Source: Lentzea albidocapillata (GTDB lineage: Bacteria > Actinomycetota > Actinomycetes > Mycobacteriales > Pseudonocardiaceae). Taken from it: 64,000 nt of DNA. The DNA lies in contig NZ_JOEA01000001.1 in NCBI RefSeq assembly GCF_000719115.1, positions 62,001 through 126,000 on the forward strand, given 5' to 3'. Positions 44,060-52,773 of this stretch are shown piece after piece. The notes below the pieces were generated by a model that saw nothing but the letters and a program-made list of their open reading frames with translations, made no database searches and was not told where the DNA came from. How positions within the stretch are numbered: the stretch's first letter is position 1; each line of letters opens with the position of its first letter. The translations under genes and the position numbers were made by a program.

Positions 44060-44503
44060 ATGTCAGACGAAGCCCGCACGCTCACCGACGTCGTCACTCG
44101 CCTGCGCCGGGCGTTGCGGACGAGCATCCGGGCCGACTGGCCGTGGGAATCCCTGCCGATGGCGCAGGTAGAACTGCTGCAGACCCTCGCCGAGCGCCCG
44201 CCGATGAAGGTCGGCGACCTCGCCGCCGCGCTGCGTCTCGCTCCCAACACGGTGTCCGGCCTGGTGTCCCAACTGATCGACTCGGGCCTCGTCGTCCGCG
44301 GCGGAGATCCCAAGGACAGACGGGTAGCGCGGCTATCCGTCTCACCTCGTGGACACGAACAGCTGCTCGTCTGGCAGCGCGAACACGAGAAGCGGATCGG
44401 CGCCGCACTGGGCAAGCTGGAGTCGTCCGAACGCGAGGATGTCGTGCGCGCGTTGAAGGCCCTGGACCACTTGGTGGAGCACCTTGCCGAGCCCACGAGC
44501 TGA
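44060..44503 (+). CDS. MarR-family transcriptional regulator
   Basis: The 147-aa winged-helix regulator has VGDLAAALRLAPNTVSGLVSQLID (recognition helix) and DPKDRRVARLSVS (wing). ATG 44060 has TACTAT at 44048-44053 six nt upstream, so it is probably leaderless; the upstream TTG start is unlikely. The promoter region (44003-44059) is shared with the divergent MFS gene, which it probably represses. Its 3' end overlaps the first crcB gene. Confidence 0.92.
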   Translation: MSDEARTLTDVVTRLRRALRTSIRADWPWESLPMAQVELLQTLAERPPMKVGDLAAALRLAPNTVSGLVSQLIDSGLVVRGGDPKDRRVARLSVSPRGHEQLLVWQREHEKRIGAALGKLESSEREDVVRALKALDHLVEHLAEPTS

Positions 44504-44810
44504 CCCTGGTCTCCGGTTCGTCGCGCTGGTGTCGCTCGGCGGCGGGCTTGGGGGCGTGGCGCGCTACGGCCTGTCGGTTCTGGTGCCGGGCGCGTGGGGG
44601 CTCTTTGTCATCAACGTGCTGGGGTCGTTCCTCATCGGGGTGTTGATGGGGTTGGTACCTCGGCCGTTGGTGCGTGCGTTCTTCGGCGTGGGGATGCTCG
44701 GCGGGTTCACGACGTTCTCGTCGTATGCGGTGTCGTGGTCTTGGGCGCTGCTGGCTACGCCGGTTTGTGCTGTGGTGGCGGCGTTTCTCGGGTTGCGGGT
44801 GACTCGGTGA
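44484..44810 (+). CDS. crcB: Fluoride channel subunit CrcB/FluC 1
   Basis: The ~108-aa, four-helix Fluc channel subunit has GGGLGGVARYG, INVLGSFLIG (the conserved Asn), and GMLGGFTTFSSYAV (the sodium and phenylalanine-box loop). Fluc dimers export F-. The start is uncertain: TTG 44484 inside the MarR gene, or GTG 44529. It overlaps the second crcB by four bases; paired genes of this kind normally form a heterodimer. Confidence 0.92.
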   Translation: MPSPRADPGLRFVALVSLGGGLGGVARYGLSVLVPGAWGLFVINVLGSFLIGVLMGLVPRPLVRAFFGVGMLGGFTTFSSYAVSWSWALLATPVCAVVAAFLGLRVTR

Positions 44811-45145
44811 CCGTGCTCGCGGTGTTCCTCGGTGCTGCTCTCGGTGCGCCGACTCGCTATCTGCTGGATCGGTTCGTGCAGTCGCGGCACTCGTTGGACT
44901 TCCCGTTCGGCACTTTGGTGGTGAACGTCGCCGGGTGCCTGCTGATCGGGTTTGTCGTCGGCACGTCCTGGATGCCGCTGCTGGGCGTCGGCTTCTGCGG
45001 TGGGCTCACGACGTACTCGACGTTCAGCTACGAGACGGTGAAGCTGCTGGAAGCGGAGAAGTACCGCTCAGCCTTGCTGAACGTCGTCGTCAGCGTCGTG
45101 CTCGGGGCCGGCGCGGCGGCGGTCGGTCTTGCTCTGGCGCACTGA
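44807..45145 (+). CDS. crcB: Fluoride channel subunit CrcB/FluC 2
   Basis: The 112-aa second Fluc subunit has GAALGAPTRYLLDRFVQ, FGTLVVNVAGCLLIG and GVGFCGGLTTYSTFSYETV. GTG 44807 overlaps the stop of the first crcB (GTGA). No fluoride riboswitch was recognised upstream. A strong terminator follows at 45158-45197. Confidence 0.92.
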   Translation: MTVLAVFLGAALGAPTRYLLDRFVQSRHSLDFPFGTLVVNVAGCLLIGFVVGTSWMPLLGVGFCGGLTTYSTFSYETVKLLEAEKYRSALLNVVVSVVLGAGAAAVGLALAH

Positions 45146-45157
45146 CCTCGCCGCGGC

Positions 45158-45197
45158 AAGCCTGGGGGCGTTCTGGTCGCTGACGCCACCCAGGCTT
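45158..45197. terminator. Bidirectional terminator
   Basis: AAGCCTGGG (45158-45166) pairs with CCCAGGCTT (45189-45197), with GGCGT/ACGCC stacked inside. It sits between the convergent crcB and helD genes. Confidence 0.8.
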
Positions 45198-45206
45198 CCA
45201 CTCGAT

Positions 45207-47474
45207 CTACGAAACGTCCTTCAGCCGGGACAGCACATCGGGCAGCGTTCCGGTGTGCACGACGCCGAGTCGTTGCGTGGCACGGGTCAGCGCGACGTAC
45301 AGGTCCGACGCGCCGCGTGGCGACTCCGCGAGGATGCCGTCCGGGTCGACCACGACCACCGAGTCGAACTCCAGGCCCTTCGCGTCGGTCACGCCGAGCA
45401 CCACGACCTGGGCCTCCTCCAGCTCGTTGCCCACGGACGAACCCGGCACCGCGGCGGAGATCGACGACCCCACCGTCGGCAGCAGCGCGGCCGGCACGAT
45501 CACGGCGATCTTGCCGTCGCCGACCGCGGCGACCTCGCGTGCGATCAGCGCGGGCACTTCGGACGAGAACGACGACACGGTGGAGACCCAAGGTGCCACG
45601 CCGGTCTCCCGCACCGACGTCGGCGGCACCAAGGAGACGTCGACGGAGGCGAGCACGTCCGCGGCCACCTCCATGATCTCGGCCGGCGTGCGGTAGTTGA
45701 CCGACAGTTCCGTTAGACGCCAACGGTTCTGCACGTACGGCGACAGGACGGAACCCCACGAGGTCGCACCGCCGATGTCACCGGTCTGCGCGATGTCGCC
45801 GACGACCGTCATGGACTTGCTGGGGCAGCGGCGCATCAACGTGCGCCACGCCATCGCCGACAGCTCCTGGGCCTCGTCCACGATGACATGGCCGAACGTC
45901 CAGGTGCGGTCGGCCGCGGCGCGTTCCGCGGCGGTCTCGTAGCGGTCGACGCCGTGGCGCTCGGCCAGGCGGTACGCGTCCATCAGGTCCGAGGCCATCA
46001 GGATGTCGGGGTCCGCGTCGTCCTCCAGGTCGAGGATGTCGAGAACTCCCTGGGCGTACTCGATGGCCTGGCGGCGCTGGCGATCGGCGCGGGCCTTGGC
46101 CTCCGTGTCGTCCTCGCCGAGCAGTTCGGCGGCCTCGTCCAGCAACGGCACGTCCGCCGGCGTCCAGTCGTCGGTGGAACGCTGCAGCAGGTCGCGCTCC
46201 TCGCGGGTGAACTTCGTCATCGCCCGGTTGCGGCGCTTCGGGTTCCGGTAGAGCTCCGAGAGCAGCGAGAACGGCGTCAGCACCGGCCACAGCGACGAGA
46301 TCGCCGCCTGGACCTCGTCGGACTCGCGCAGCTCCCGGCGGATGTCGTCCATGTCCGTCTTGTCGAGCAGGTGCCCGCCGAGGCGGTTGGCGACCATGCT
46401 CGACAACATCGAGACGATCTCGCGGGCGAACGTGCGGCGCGCCTCGTTGTGCGCGCGGCGGGTGCGGCGCGCCCTGCCCCGTGCCTCGGAGATCGCACGC
46501 CGGTCCAGGCGCAGCACGTCGTTGTCGAAGCGGATCTCGACGGACGGCGGCGCCTCCTGGCGATCCCGCACGGCCGCGGCGATCACGTCGGCCATCTCGA
46601 TGCGGCCCTTGACCGCTGCCGCCGCGGCCGACTCGCGCCCGGTGGCGTTGAGGTTGGGGTACAGCTCGCCGACCGTGGACAGCAGCACGCCCGTCTCGCC
46701 CAGGGAGGGGAGGACCTGGCTGATGTACCGCAGGAACGTCGAGTTCGGGCCGACCACGAGCACACCGCGCTTCGCGAGCTGCCGACGGTGCGTGTACAGC
46801 AGGTACGCGGCTCGGTGCAGGGCCACCGCGGTCTTGCCGGTACCGGGCCCGCCCTGCACGACGACGACGCCGTTGAGCTCGGACCGGATGATCTTGTCCT
46901 GCTCGGCCTGGATCGTCGCGACGATGTCGCTCATCTGGCCGGTGCGCGACTCGTTCAGCGCGGCGAGCAGCGTCGCCTCGCCGGTCAGCGACTCGCTGCG
47001 GGTCGCGTCGACGGAGTTGATGTCGAGCACCTCGTCGTCGAGGCCGATCACCTTGCGCGAGCGGGTCCGCAGGTGCCTGCGCCGGCGCACGCCGTCGGGG
47101 TTGGCGGCGGTGGCGAGATAGAACGGCCTGGCGGCGGGCGCCCGCCAGTCCATCAGCAGCGGCTCGTATTCCTTGTCCTCGTCGAACAGACCGATTCGGC
47201 CGATGTAGAAGCGGTCTTCGTTGTGGAAATCGAGCCGGCCGAACGCGAGGCCGTTCTCGACCGCGCTGTACTGGGCCAATTGATCTGTGTACATCGCGAC
47301 GGACGTGTCGCGCTCGGACCGCATCTGGTGCGTGCCGCCGGTTTGTCGCAACGATTGTGCAAGTCGTTTCGACGTCTGTTCACGGAGGTCGTCGAGCCGG
47401 CCGTACAACATGGCCACGTATTCCTGCTCCGGCTCCATTTCGGCGAGCCGGAGGTCATCGGAGGGGCTTGACAA
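45207..47474 (-). CDS. helD: HelD-type RNA polymerase recycling ATPase
   Basis: The 755-aa UvrD-like superfamily 1 ATPase has Walker A GGPGTGKTAVALHR (~210), Walker B HVIVDEAQELS, GDIAQTGD, and motif VI YVALTRATQRLG. It lacks other helicase modules and has the N-terminal coiled-coil start (EQEYVAMLYGRLDDLREQT) of HelD/HelR. These remove stalled or rifamycin-bound RNA polymerase from DNA. The start is TTG 47474 with GAGG upstream, or ATG 47438. GGGGCTTG just at the start matches one arm of the rifamycin-associated element, but the other arm is not conserved. Confidence 0.9.
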   Translation of the reverse strand: MSSPSDDLRLAEMEPEQEYVAMLYGRLDDLREQTSKRLAQSLRQTGGTHQMRSERDTSVAMYTDQLAQYSAVENGLAFGRLDFHNEDRFYIGRIGLFDEDKEYEPLLMDWRAPAARPFYLATAANPDGVRRRRHLRTRSRKVIGLDDEVLDINSVDATRSESLTGEATLLAALNESRTGQMSDIVATIQAEQDKIIRSELNGVVVVQGGPGTGKTAVALHRAAYLLYTHRRQLAKRGVLVVGPNSTFLRYISQVLPSLGETGVLLSTVGELYPNLNATGRESAAAAAVKGRIEMADVIAAAVRDRQEAPPSVEIRFDNDVLRLDRRAISEARGRARRTRRAHNEARRTFAREIVSMLSSMVANRLGGHLLDKTDMDDIRRELRESDEVQAAISSLWPVLTPFSLLSELYRNPKRRNRAMTKFTREERDLLQRSTDDWTPADVPLLDEAAELLGEDDTEAKARADRQRRQAIEYAQGVLDILDLEDDADPDILMASDLMDAYRLAERHGVDRYETAAERAAADRTWTFGHVIVDEAQELSAMAWRTLMRRCPSKSMTVVGDIAQTGDIGGATSWGSVLSPYVQNRWRLTELSVNYRTPAEIMEVAADVLASVDVSLVPPTSVRETGVAPWVSTVSSFSSEVPALIAREVAAVGDGKIAVIVPAALLPTVGSSISAAVPGSSVGNELEEAQVVVLGVTDAKGLEFDSVVVVDPDGILAESPRGASDLYVALTRATQRLGVVHTGTLPDVLSRLKDVS

Positions 47475-47562
47475 CTTGCCTCATTTCTCGATATCATGCG
47501 GTGTCGGCTTGTATTCCGATTCGCACTGTCCTGCCCGCGCTGGGTCGCTGAGCGCAGACTGT

Positions 47563-47991
47563 CTAATCTACACGCATATCGGCGTGGTGCAGGTACGCCT
47601 TACGTAGCAGTGTGGCCAAGGTATCGCGCTCGTGCGGAGTCAACGGCGCCAGCAGCTCTTCCTCATGTGCTCGAGCCGCTTCGAGACGCTCGCGCAGCGC
47701 CCGTCTGCCTCCGTCGGTGATCGACACGGTGAACCGGCGCCGGTCCCTCTCGTCGCGTCTGCGCTGCGCGAACCCGAGCTCCTCCAGGTCGTCGAGCACC
47801 GACACGAGGTCGCTCGGATCCATCCGCACCCGGTCGCTGATCCGCTTCTGCGCCACCGCCTCCTGCTCGGACAGGTAGGCGAGCACGGTCAGGTGAGGCC
47901 CACGCAGGTCCGAGCGTCCGATCCGGCGAGCTTCGCGCACCAGCCCGAGCATCAGGTAGCTGGGAAGACGCAGAAGCTGATCAATGCTCAT
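47563..47991 (-). CDS. MarR-family transcriptional regulator
   Basis: The 142-aa winged-helix regulator has LRGPHLTVLAYLSEQEAVAQKRISDRVRMDPSDLVSVLDDLE as HTH (given in full as one domain, residues ~30-70) and a DERDRRRFTVSIT wing. ATG 47991 follows GAGGGAC. The frame beyond it to 48291 is not coding. It lies 88 bp upstream of helD on the same strand; whether it regulates helD is unknown. Confidence 0.9.
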   Translation of the reverse strand: MSIDQLLRLPSYLMLGLVREARRIGRSDLRGPHLTVLAYLSEQEAVAQKRISDRVRMDPSDLVSVLDDLEELGFAQRRRDERDRRRFTVSITDGGRRALRERLEAARAHEEELLAPLTPHERDTLATLLRKAYLHHADMRVD

Positions 47992-48127
47992 GTCCCTCAG
48001 TCTAGGAAAGATCTGTCCCCCGATCGTGGATTGCGCTGCGTGATGAACGTGCCCGGACGAGGTCCGACAGGGTGAGCGTTGGGGTGACGTTTCTCCGCAA
48101 ACCACCTGGGGGCGGCAAGGTGGGGGT

Positions 48128-48730
48128 ATGACGCGTGCGGAGATCGTCCGGCTCGCCCAGTGCGTGGTGCGCCGGCCCCGGTGGCAACTCGTCCTGGCCG
48201 TGCCTCTGTCCGCGTGGACCCTGGCCTGGGTGCTCGGCCAGCTCGCCGACGATCCCCCCAGTCCGCTCGGCCTGCTGGCCTGGACCGGCATCCCCCTCGA
48301 TTCGGCATCCCTATGGGCTCAGCAACGTGCCGGCGTCCTCGTCTGGCTCGCCACGCTGGGCGGCCTGAGCTGGGCGGCCACCACCGAACGAGGTCAGCTG
48401 GCCGCTCTTGCCGGATGGTTCGCGGTGCTGGTCGCGGGAGAAGCCGCAGGGTACGAGCAGGCGGTGCAGCGGGCGATCCTCAGCATGGTCGTGTTTTTGC
48501 TCGTCCTGGCGGCCGTGTCGATCACCGGGCGGCGCGCGTTCGTCGTCGACCGCGTGGCCGTCATGCCCGCGGACGTCGTGCGGGCCGGCATCACCGCCGC
48601 CGTGCTGACCGCCGTGGTCCCGCTGATCGCTCCTGGCCTGGCCCTGACGCGTCTCGTTCGCCCCTACGTGACGAAACCGCCGCGGCGGCTCAGGCCGGTT
48701 GAGACGCGGCTGCTGCGGGAAACCGGATGA
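48128..48730 (+). CDS. Integral membrane protein of unknown function
   Basis: The 200-aa protein has about five hydrophobic segments (LVLAVPLSAWTLAWVLG, AGVLVWLATLGGLSWAA, AILSMVVFLLVLAAVSI, and others) and a basic C-terminal tail. GTGGGGGT precedes the ATG. It is followed after one base by another small membrane protein gene, so they form an operon. No family recognised. Confidence 0.7.
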   Translation: MTRAEIVRLAQCVVRRPRWQLVLAVPLSAWTLAWVLGQLADDPPSPLGLLAWTGIPLDSASLWAQQRAGVLVWLATLGGLSWAATTERGQLAALAGWFAVLVAGEAAGYEQAVQRAILSMVVFLLVLAAVSITGRRAFVVDRVAVMPADVVRAGITAAVLTAVVPLIAPGLALTRLVRPYVTKPPRRLRPVETRLLRETG

Positions 48731-48731
48731 G

Positions 48732-48950
48732 GTGAGCGACTACCTGCCTCCCCCCGCGCCTCCGCGCAGTGCGCTGACCCTGCGGTTGTGGCTGGCCGGA
48801 TTCGGCCTCGTCTTCAACTCGGTGGCCGGGTGGCTGGCGCTGCGAGCCGACATCGTCTGGCTCGGCGTCCTGCTTTTACTACTCGCCGTCGTCTGCCTTG
48901 TGGACTTCGGCTGGGTGGTTCACCGCAAACGCCGTGGAGACCCAGGCTGA
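48732..48950 (+). CDS. Small two-helix membrane protein
   Basis: This 72-aa protein has two hydrophobic helices (LWLAGFGLVFNSVAGWLAL; IVWLGVLLLLLAVVCLVDFGW) and a basic tail HRKRRGD. GTG 48732 begins one base after the preceding stop. It is probably a partner of the preceding membrane protein; function unknown. Confidence 0.65.
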   Translation: MSDYLPPPAPPRSALTLRLWLAGFGLVFNSVAGWLALRADIVWLGVLLLLLAVVCLVDFGWVVHRKRRGDPG

Positions 48951-49044
48951 AACCTGTCGGAACCTGTGCTTGGGCTCAAGCGCTCTTATGGATAAAGATG
49001 TCGGCGTGCATGAAGATCCGGCAAAAGGCAGGTTAGCCAGGGTG

Positions 49045-49671
49045 ATGCGTCGGCAGCCTGTGCAACAGCGTGGCGCGGCAACCGTTTCCGCGATCCTGGA
49101 CGCTTGCGCGGGCCTGCTGAACGAATACGACTACGACGACATCACCACGGCTCGCATCGTCGATGTGGCCGGAGTGCCCATTGGTTCCTTCTATCAGTAC
49201 TTTCCCGACAAAAGATCCGTTGTGCACACGCTGGCACTTCGCGGTATGGAGACCTATCTCCGCGAGGTGGAGGAGTTGTTCACCGCGGATCTGATCGCGG
49301 ACACGTGGCGCGAGGCCATGACGCAGGTCGTCGCGGTGTACCTGCGGATGCTGCACGAGGTGCCCGGCTTCGGGCGGGTGCGGTTCAGCGACATGCTGGA
49401 CAGCCACCGCCTCGACTCCAGCGTCGACCAGTACGAACTGATGGCCGAACGGCTGGCCGAGATGTTCGTCAACCGGTTCGGCGCCCACGGCGACGCCCCG
49501 GTGATGCTGACGTTCCGGATCGCCGTGCAGACCGCGGACGCGCTGTTCAAGCTCGCCGAACGAGTCGGCGAGGACGACCGCGCGTTCGTGGTCGGCACGG
49601 CGAACGAGCTGCTCGCCGGCATGCTCGGATCCGTGCTGGAACGACCTCAGGATCCGGTTCAAAGCCCGTAG
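49045..49671 (+). CDS. TetR-family transcriptional regulator
   Basis: The 208-aa protein has a TetR HTH (LDACAGLLNEYDYDDITT, GVPIGSFYQYFPDKRSVV). ATG 49045 is chosen over ATG 48988: the extra codons are AT-rich for this genome and include a TTA, unlike the rest of the gene. AGGG precedes ATG 49045, at short spacing. The 3' end overlaps the convergent oxidoreductase gene by 13 bp. Confidence 0.88.
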   Translation: MRRQPVQQRGAATVSAILDACAGLLNEYDYDDITTARIVDVAGVPIGSFYQYFPDKRSVVHTLALRGMETYLREVEELFTADLIADTWREAMTQVVAVYLRMLHEVPGFGRVRFSDMLDSHRLDSSVDQYELMAERLAEMFVNRFGAHGDAPVMLTFRIAVQTADALFKLAERVGEDDRAFVVGTANELLAGMLGSVLERPQDPVQSP

Positions 49672-50999
49672 GACTCGAGCAGCCGCAGCCAGACCTCGCT
49701 GATCGTCGGGTACGAGGGCACCGCGTGCCACAACCGGTCCACGGTGACCTCTCCGACGATCGCGACGGTTGCCGAGTGCAGCAGTTCGGCGACGTCCTGA
49801 CCGACGAACGTGACGCCGACCAGCGTCCGCGTGCGCTCGTCCACGACCATCCGCGTCTTGCCCTTGTATCCGTCCGCGTGCAGCGACGACCCGGCGACGG
49901 CGATGTCCAGGTCGACGACCCTGACGTCACGCCCTGCCGCCCGTGCCTGCGCCGCGGTGTGCCCGACGAACGCCACCTCGGGGTCGGTGAACACGACCTG
50001 CGGCACCGCCACGTGGTCCGCCCAGGCCTGCCCGGCCGACCACTGCTTCGGCTCGAACCCGCGGGAACGCTCCAGGATCGCCGTGCCGGCCGCCCTCGCC
50101 TGGTACTTGCCCTGGTGCGTCAGCAACGCCCGGCCGGTGACGTCACCGGCCGCGTACAGCCAGCGTCCGTCCACGCCGGACACCAGGCCGGAGTCGTCGG
50201 TGCTCAGCGGCTTGCCGTCCTTGGTCGCGGGCACCCGCCCGGTGGCGACGAGGATCTCCGAGCCCCGCACGACCCGGCCGTCCTGCAACGTCAGCTCACC
50301 CGGTTTGATCGACGAGGCACGCCCGTTGAGCAGCACCTCGACGCCGTCCTCCCGCAGGCCCTCCACGACCAGCGGGCCGACGAACTCCTCGAACTTCGGC
50401 AGCGGCCGGTCGCCGGACACCACCAGCTTCACCTGCGAACCCAGTCGTGCCCACGCCTGCGCCATCTCGACACCGACGACGCCGCCGCCGAGCACGACGA
50501 GCGACTCCGGCACCTCCCGCGCCGACGTGGCTTCGCGCGAAGTCCACACCGGAGTGCCGGCGAGGCCTTCCAGCGGCGGCATCTTCGGCACGCTGCCGGC
50601 GCACACCACGACGGCCTGACGGGCGCGGTGGACCTCTCCGCCCACGGTGACCTCGCGCTCGCCGGTGACCTCACCGTCGCCGCGGATGACGTGGATGTTC
50701 TCCGACTCGGCCCACTTGACCTGGCCCGCGTCGTCCCAGTCGGAGGTGAAGCTCGTGCGCCGCGCGAGCACTTCCTTGGCGTCCAGCGAACCCGCGTTCA
50801 CGCCCTGCACACGCCGGGCGGCCGCAAGCGCGTGACCGGGTCGCAGCAACGCCTTGGAAGGCATGCACGCCCAGTACGAGCACTCGCCGCCGACCAGTTC
50901 CTTCTCGATCATGGCGGTGGACAGGCCTCCGGCGGCCGTCCGCCAGGCCACGTTCTCACCTACGGGGCCACCACCGATGACGATGACGTCGAAGTCCAT
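49659..50999 (-). CDS. FAD/NAD(P) pyridine nucleotide-disulfide oxidoreductase
   Basis: This 446-aa class I flavin disulfide reductase has FAD motif VIVIGGGPVGENVA, redox disulfide ECSYWACMPSK, NAD motif VVLGGGVVGVEMAQ, and FAD motif WLYAAGDVTG. The C-terminal part has HAVPSYPTISEV, where the active-site His-Glu pair normally lies. The two redox Cys are spaced CxxxxC as in the family. It could be a mercuric-reductase-like or mycothione-reductase-like enzyme; substrate unclear. ATG 50999 is preferred to GTG 51008. Confidence 0.9.
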   Translation of the reverse strand: MDFDVIVIGGGPVGENVAWRTAAGGLSTAMIEKELVGGECSYWACMPSKALLRPGHALAAARRVQGVNAGSLDAKEVLARRTSFTSDWDDAGQVKWAESENIHVIRGDGEVTGEREVTVGGEVHRARQAVVVCAGSVPKMPPLEGLAGTPVWTSREATSAREVPESLVVLGGGVVGVEMAQAWARLGSQVKLVVSGDRPLPKFEEFVGPLVVEGLREDGVEVLLNGRASSIKPGELTLQDGRVVRGSEILVATGRVPATKDGKPLSTDDSGLVSGVDGRWLYAAGDVTGRALLTHQGKYQARAAGTAILERSRGFEPKQWSAGQAWADHVAVPQVVFTDPEVAFVGHTAAQARAAGRDVRVVDLDIAVAGSSLHADGYKGKTRMVVDERTRTLVGVTFVGQDVAELLHSATVAIVGEVTVDRLWHAVPSYPTISEVWLRLLESYGL

Positions 51000-51020
51000 G
51001 GCGCCCACATTAGGCCTCGA

Positions 51021-51380
51021 TCAAGAAAGCCACACGAGGCAGAAGGTGTGCCCCACCGGGTCCGAGTAGACCCTGAACGTGTCGTCGTTGTCCTTTTGCA
51101 CCAGCTTCGCGCCGAGGGCCAGCGCCTTCGGCTCGGCCTCCTCGACGTCCTCGACCAGCACGTCGAGGTGGAACTGCTGCGAGCCGTGCGGATCGGGGAA
51201 CGTCGGCGGCTGGTACTCGGGCGCGAGCTGGAACGCGAGCCGCGTGCCGTTCGCGACGATCACGACCCAGGTCTCGTCGTCGCCGGGAAGGCGTTCGGCG
51301 CCGAGCAGCTTCTCGTAGAACGACGCGAGCTCGGAGGGATTCGGGCAGTCAAGTACGACAGAACGAAGTTGTCCGACCAT
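51021..51380 (-). CDS. VOC (glyoxalase-fold) family protein
   Basis: The 119-aa protein has two beta-alpha-beta-beta-beta units (LRSVVLDCPNPSELASFYEKLLG and FHLDVLVEDVEEAEPKALALG) as in glyoxalase/bleomycin-resistance/dioxygenase proteins. ATG 51380 follows GGAGGG. This group may bind metal and a small molecule; role unknown. The longer frame above overlaps the next gene and is not used. Confidence 0.88.
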   Translation of the reverse strand: MVGQLRSVVLDCPNPSELASFYEKLLGAERLPGDDETWVVIVANGTRLAFQLAPEYQPPTFPDPHGSQQFHLDVLVEDVEEAEPKALALGAKLVQKDNDDTFRVYSDPVGHTFCLVWLS

Positions 51381-51393
51381 GCCCTCCACCTTG

Positions 51394-52629
51394 CTACCGG
51401 GTGGTGGGCAGCCGCAACGCCTGCTTGGCGATCGGGTCGAGCGACGGGTCGCCCGCACCGCCGGACCACACCGCGAACGCCAGCGTCACGTGGCTGCCCT
51501 TGGTGCCGTTCGCGAACGCCGCGCTCTCCAGCGGCTTGCCGTCCAGCCCGTGTACGCCGCCGGACCCCGGCAGCGCGACGACCGCGTGCAACGACTTGGC
51601 GCTGGGAGCGTCGTACAGGTCCATGTCCGCGACCATCACCGTCACCGGCTTGCCCTGCAGCGTCGTCTCGTACGTGGCGCGCAGCAGCACTCCGCAGTCG
51701 TTCGCGATCAGCCACGCCTTCACGTCGCCGAACGCGTGCGCCTGGCACTCCTGGTCCTTCTTCATCTCCTTCGGCACGAACGTCGTGCCGTCCACGACGA
51801 TCGTCGTCGGCTGCGCCGAGGTCGGCGCGGGCGTCGCGTCGGCCGGCTTGTCGTCGCCGGGCAACGCCACCACGAGCCACACCACGAGGAGCAGCGCGAG
51901 CAGCGCGGCTCCCGTGAGGTAGGGCCAGGTCAGCTTGCCTGGCAAGCGTTTGCGGCCGATCGCCTGCCGCAGCTGGGCCTTGGGGATCAGCATCGTGCTG
52001 GCGGCCGCGAGGTCGGGGGAGACCGCGTCGCTGAAGCCCTCCGCGATGAACGCCCTCGCGTCCGGCGGCGAGCCGGTGTTCTGCAGGATCGCGAAGAGCT
52101 TCGCCGCGTGGTCCGCCGTGCAGGGCACCGTCGACGTCGCGAGTTCGCGGGCCGCACTGAGCACAGTGGACGGTTTGGGGTGCAGCACCCGCACACCGCG
52201 GTTGAGGTCGACCGTCGGCTGCACGACCTGGCCCACGAACGGGCCGACCGCCACGACCGTGCTGACCGGGAGCGGTTCCGCGCGCATCGCCTGGATCCGC
52301 TGCGCCACCGCGGTCGCCGCCGCCACAGCCTCCGTCGCCGGGTTCGCCGTGCCGTCCTTGGCGACGAGCGGCCAGCCGTCGATCTTCCACTGGCCGCCGA
52401 GCGGTGCCTCGAGTTTCACCCCGGGATCGGGCAGGTCGACGCCGACGATCACGAGAACGCCCTTGGGCAACACGACGATCGCGTCCAGTGGCATGGGGCA
52501 GTCCGGCGGTTGGACGCCGATCAGCGCGATACCACCCAGAACTCCGGTACCCGCGCCCCACGCCGTGAGGGCGGCACGGACGTCCGCCCCAATGGCCGAG
52601 GGTTCAGCGCCCAGACGGATCAGCCGCAC
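51394..52629 (-). CDS. Conserved membrane protein with NERD-like N-terminal part
   Basis: The 411-aa protein has an N-terminal cytosolic domain resembling a NERD/nuclease-related strand pattern (PLDAIVVLPKGVLVIVG, then LEAPLGGQWKIDGWPL), one TM helix (~237-257, LTGAALLALLLVVWLVVAL) and a Pro/Thr linker followed by a ~140-aa extracellular domain with two Cys. Start GTG 52629. No function known; the architecture suggests an envelope sensor. The NERD similarity is tentative. Confidence 0.65.
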   Translation of the reverse strand: MRLIRLGAEPSAIGADVRAALTAWGAGTGVLGGIALIGVQPPDCPMPLDAIVVLPKGVLVIVGVDLPDPGVKLEAPLGGQWKIDGWPLVAKDGTANPATEAVAAATAVAQRIQAMRAEPLPVSTVVAVGPFVGQVVQPTVDLNRGVRVLHPKPSTVLSAARELATSTVPCTADHAAKLFAILQNTGSPPDARAFIAEGFSDAVSPDLAAASTMLIPKAQLRQAIGRKRLPGKLTWPYLTGAALLALLLVVWLVVALPGDDKPADATPAPTSAQPTTIVVDGTTFVPKEMKKDQECQAHAFGDVKAWLIANDCGVLLRATYETTLQGKPVTVMVADMDLYDAPSAKSLHAVVALPGSGGVHGLDGKPLESAAFANGTKGSHVTLAFAVWSGGAGDPSLDPIAKQALRLPTTR

Positions 52630-52773
52630 GAGTCCCTACCTTTCCGCACGGGGGGACACCGTAGCGGTCCGGGGTCGCCCAAACGCAGTCGATCGAGTCA
52701 TTCGGTGATGCCCGTCACCGATAAGTGGATCACTCGTTAGAGGGATTGCCTGCCAAATTTTCACGGAGGGTCC

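Noticed and set aside
45152..45166. GGCAAGCC as a rifamycin-associated element near helD
   Set aside because: It is downstream of helD and is part of the terminator stem.
48988..49044. Longer start for the TetR gene
   Set aside because: The 19 extra codons are AT-rich and include TTA; no ribosome site. ATG 49045 fits the family start.
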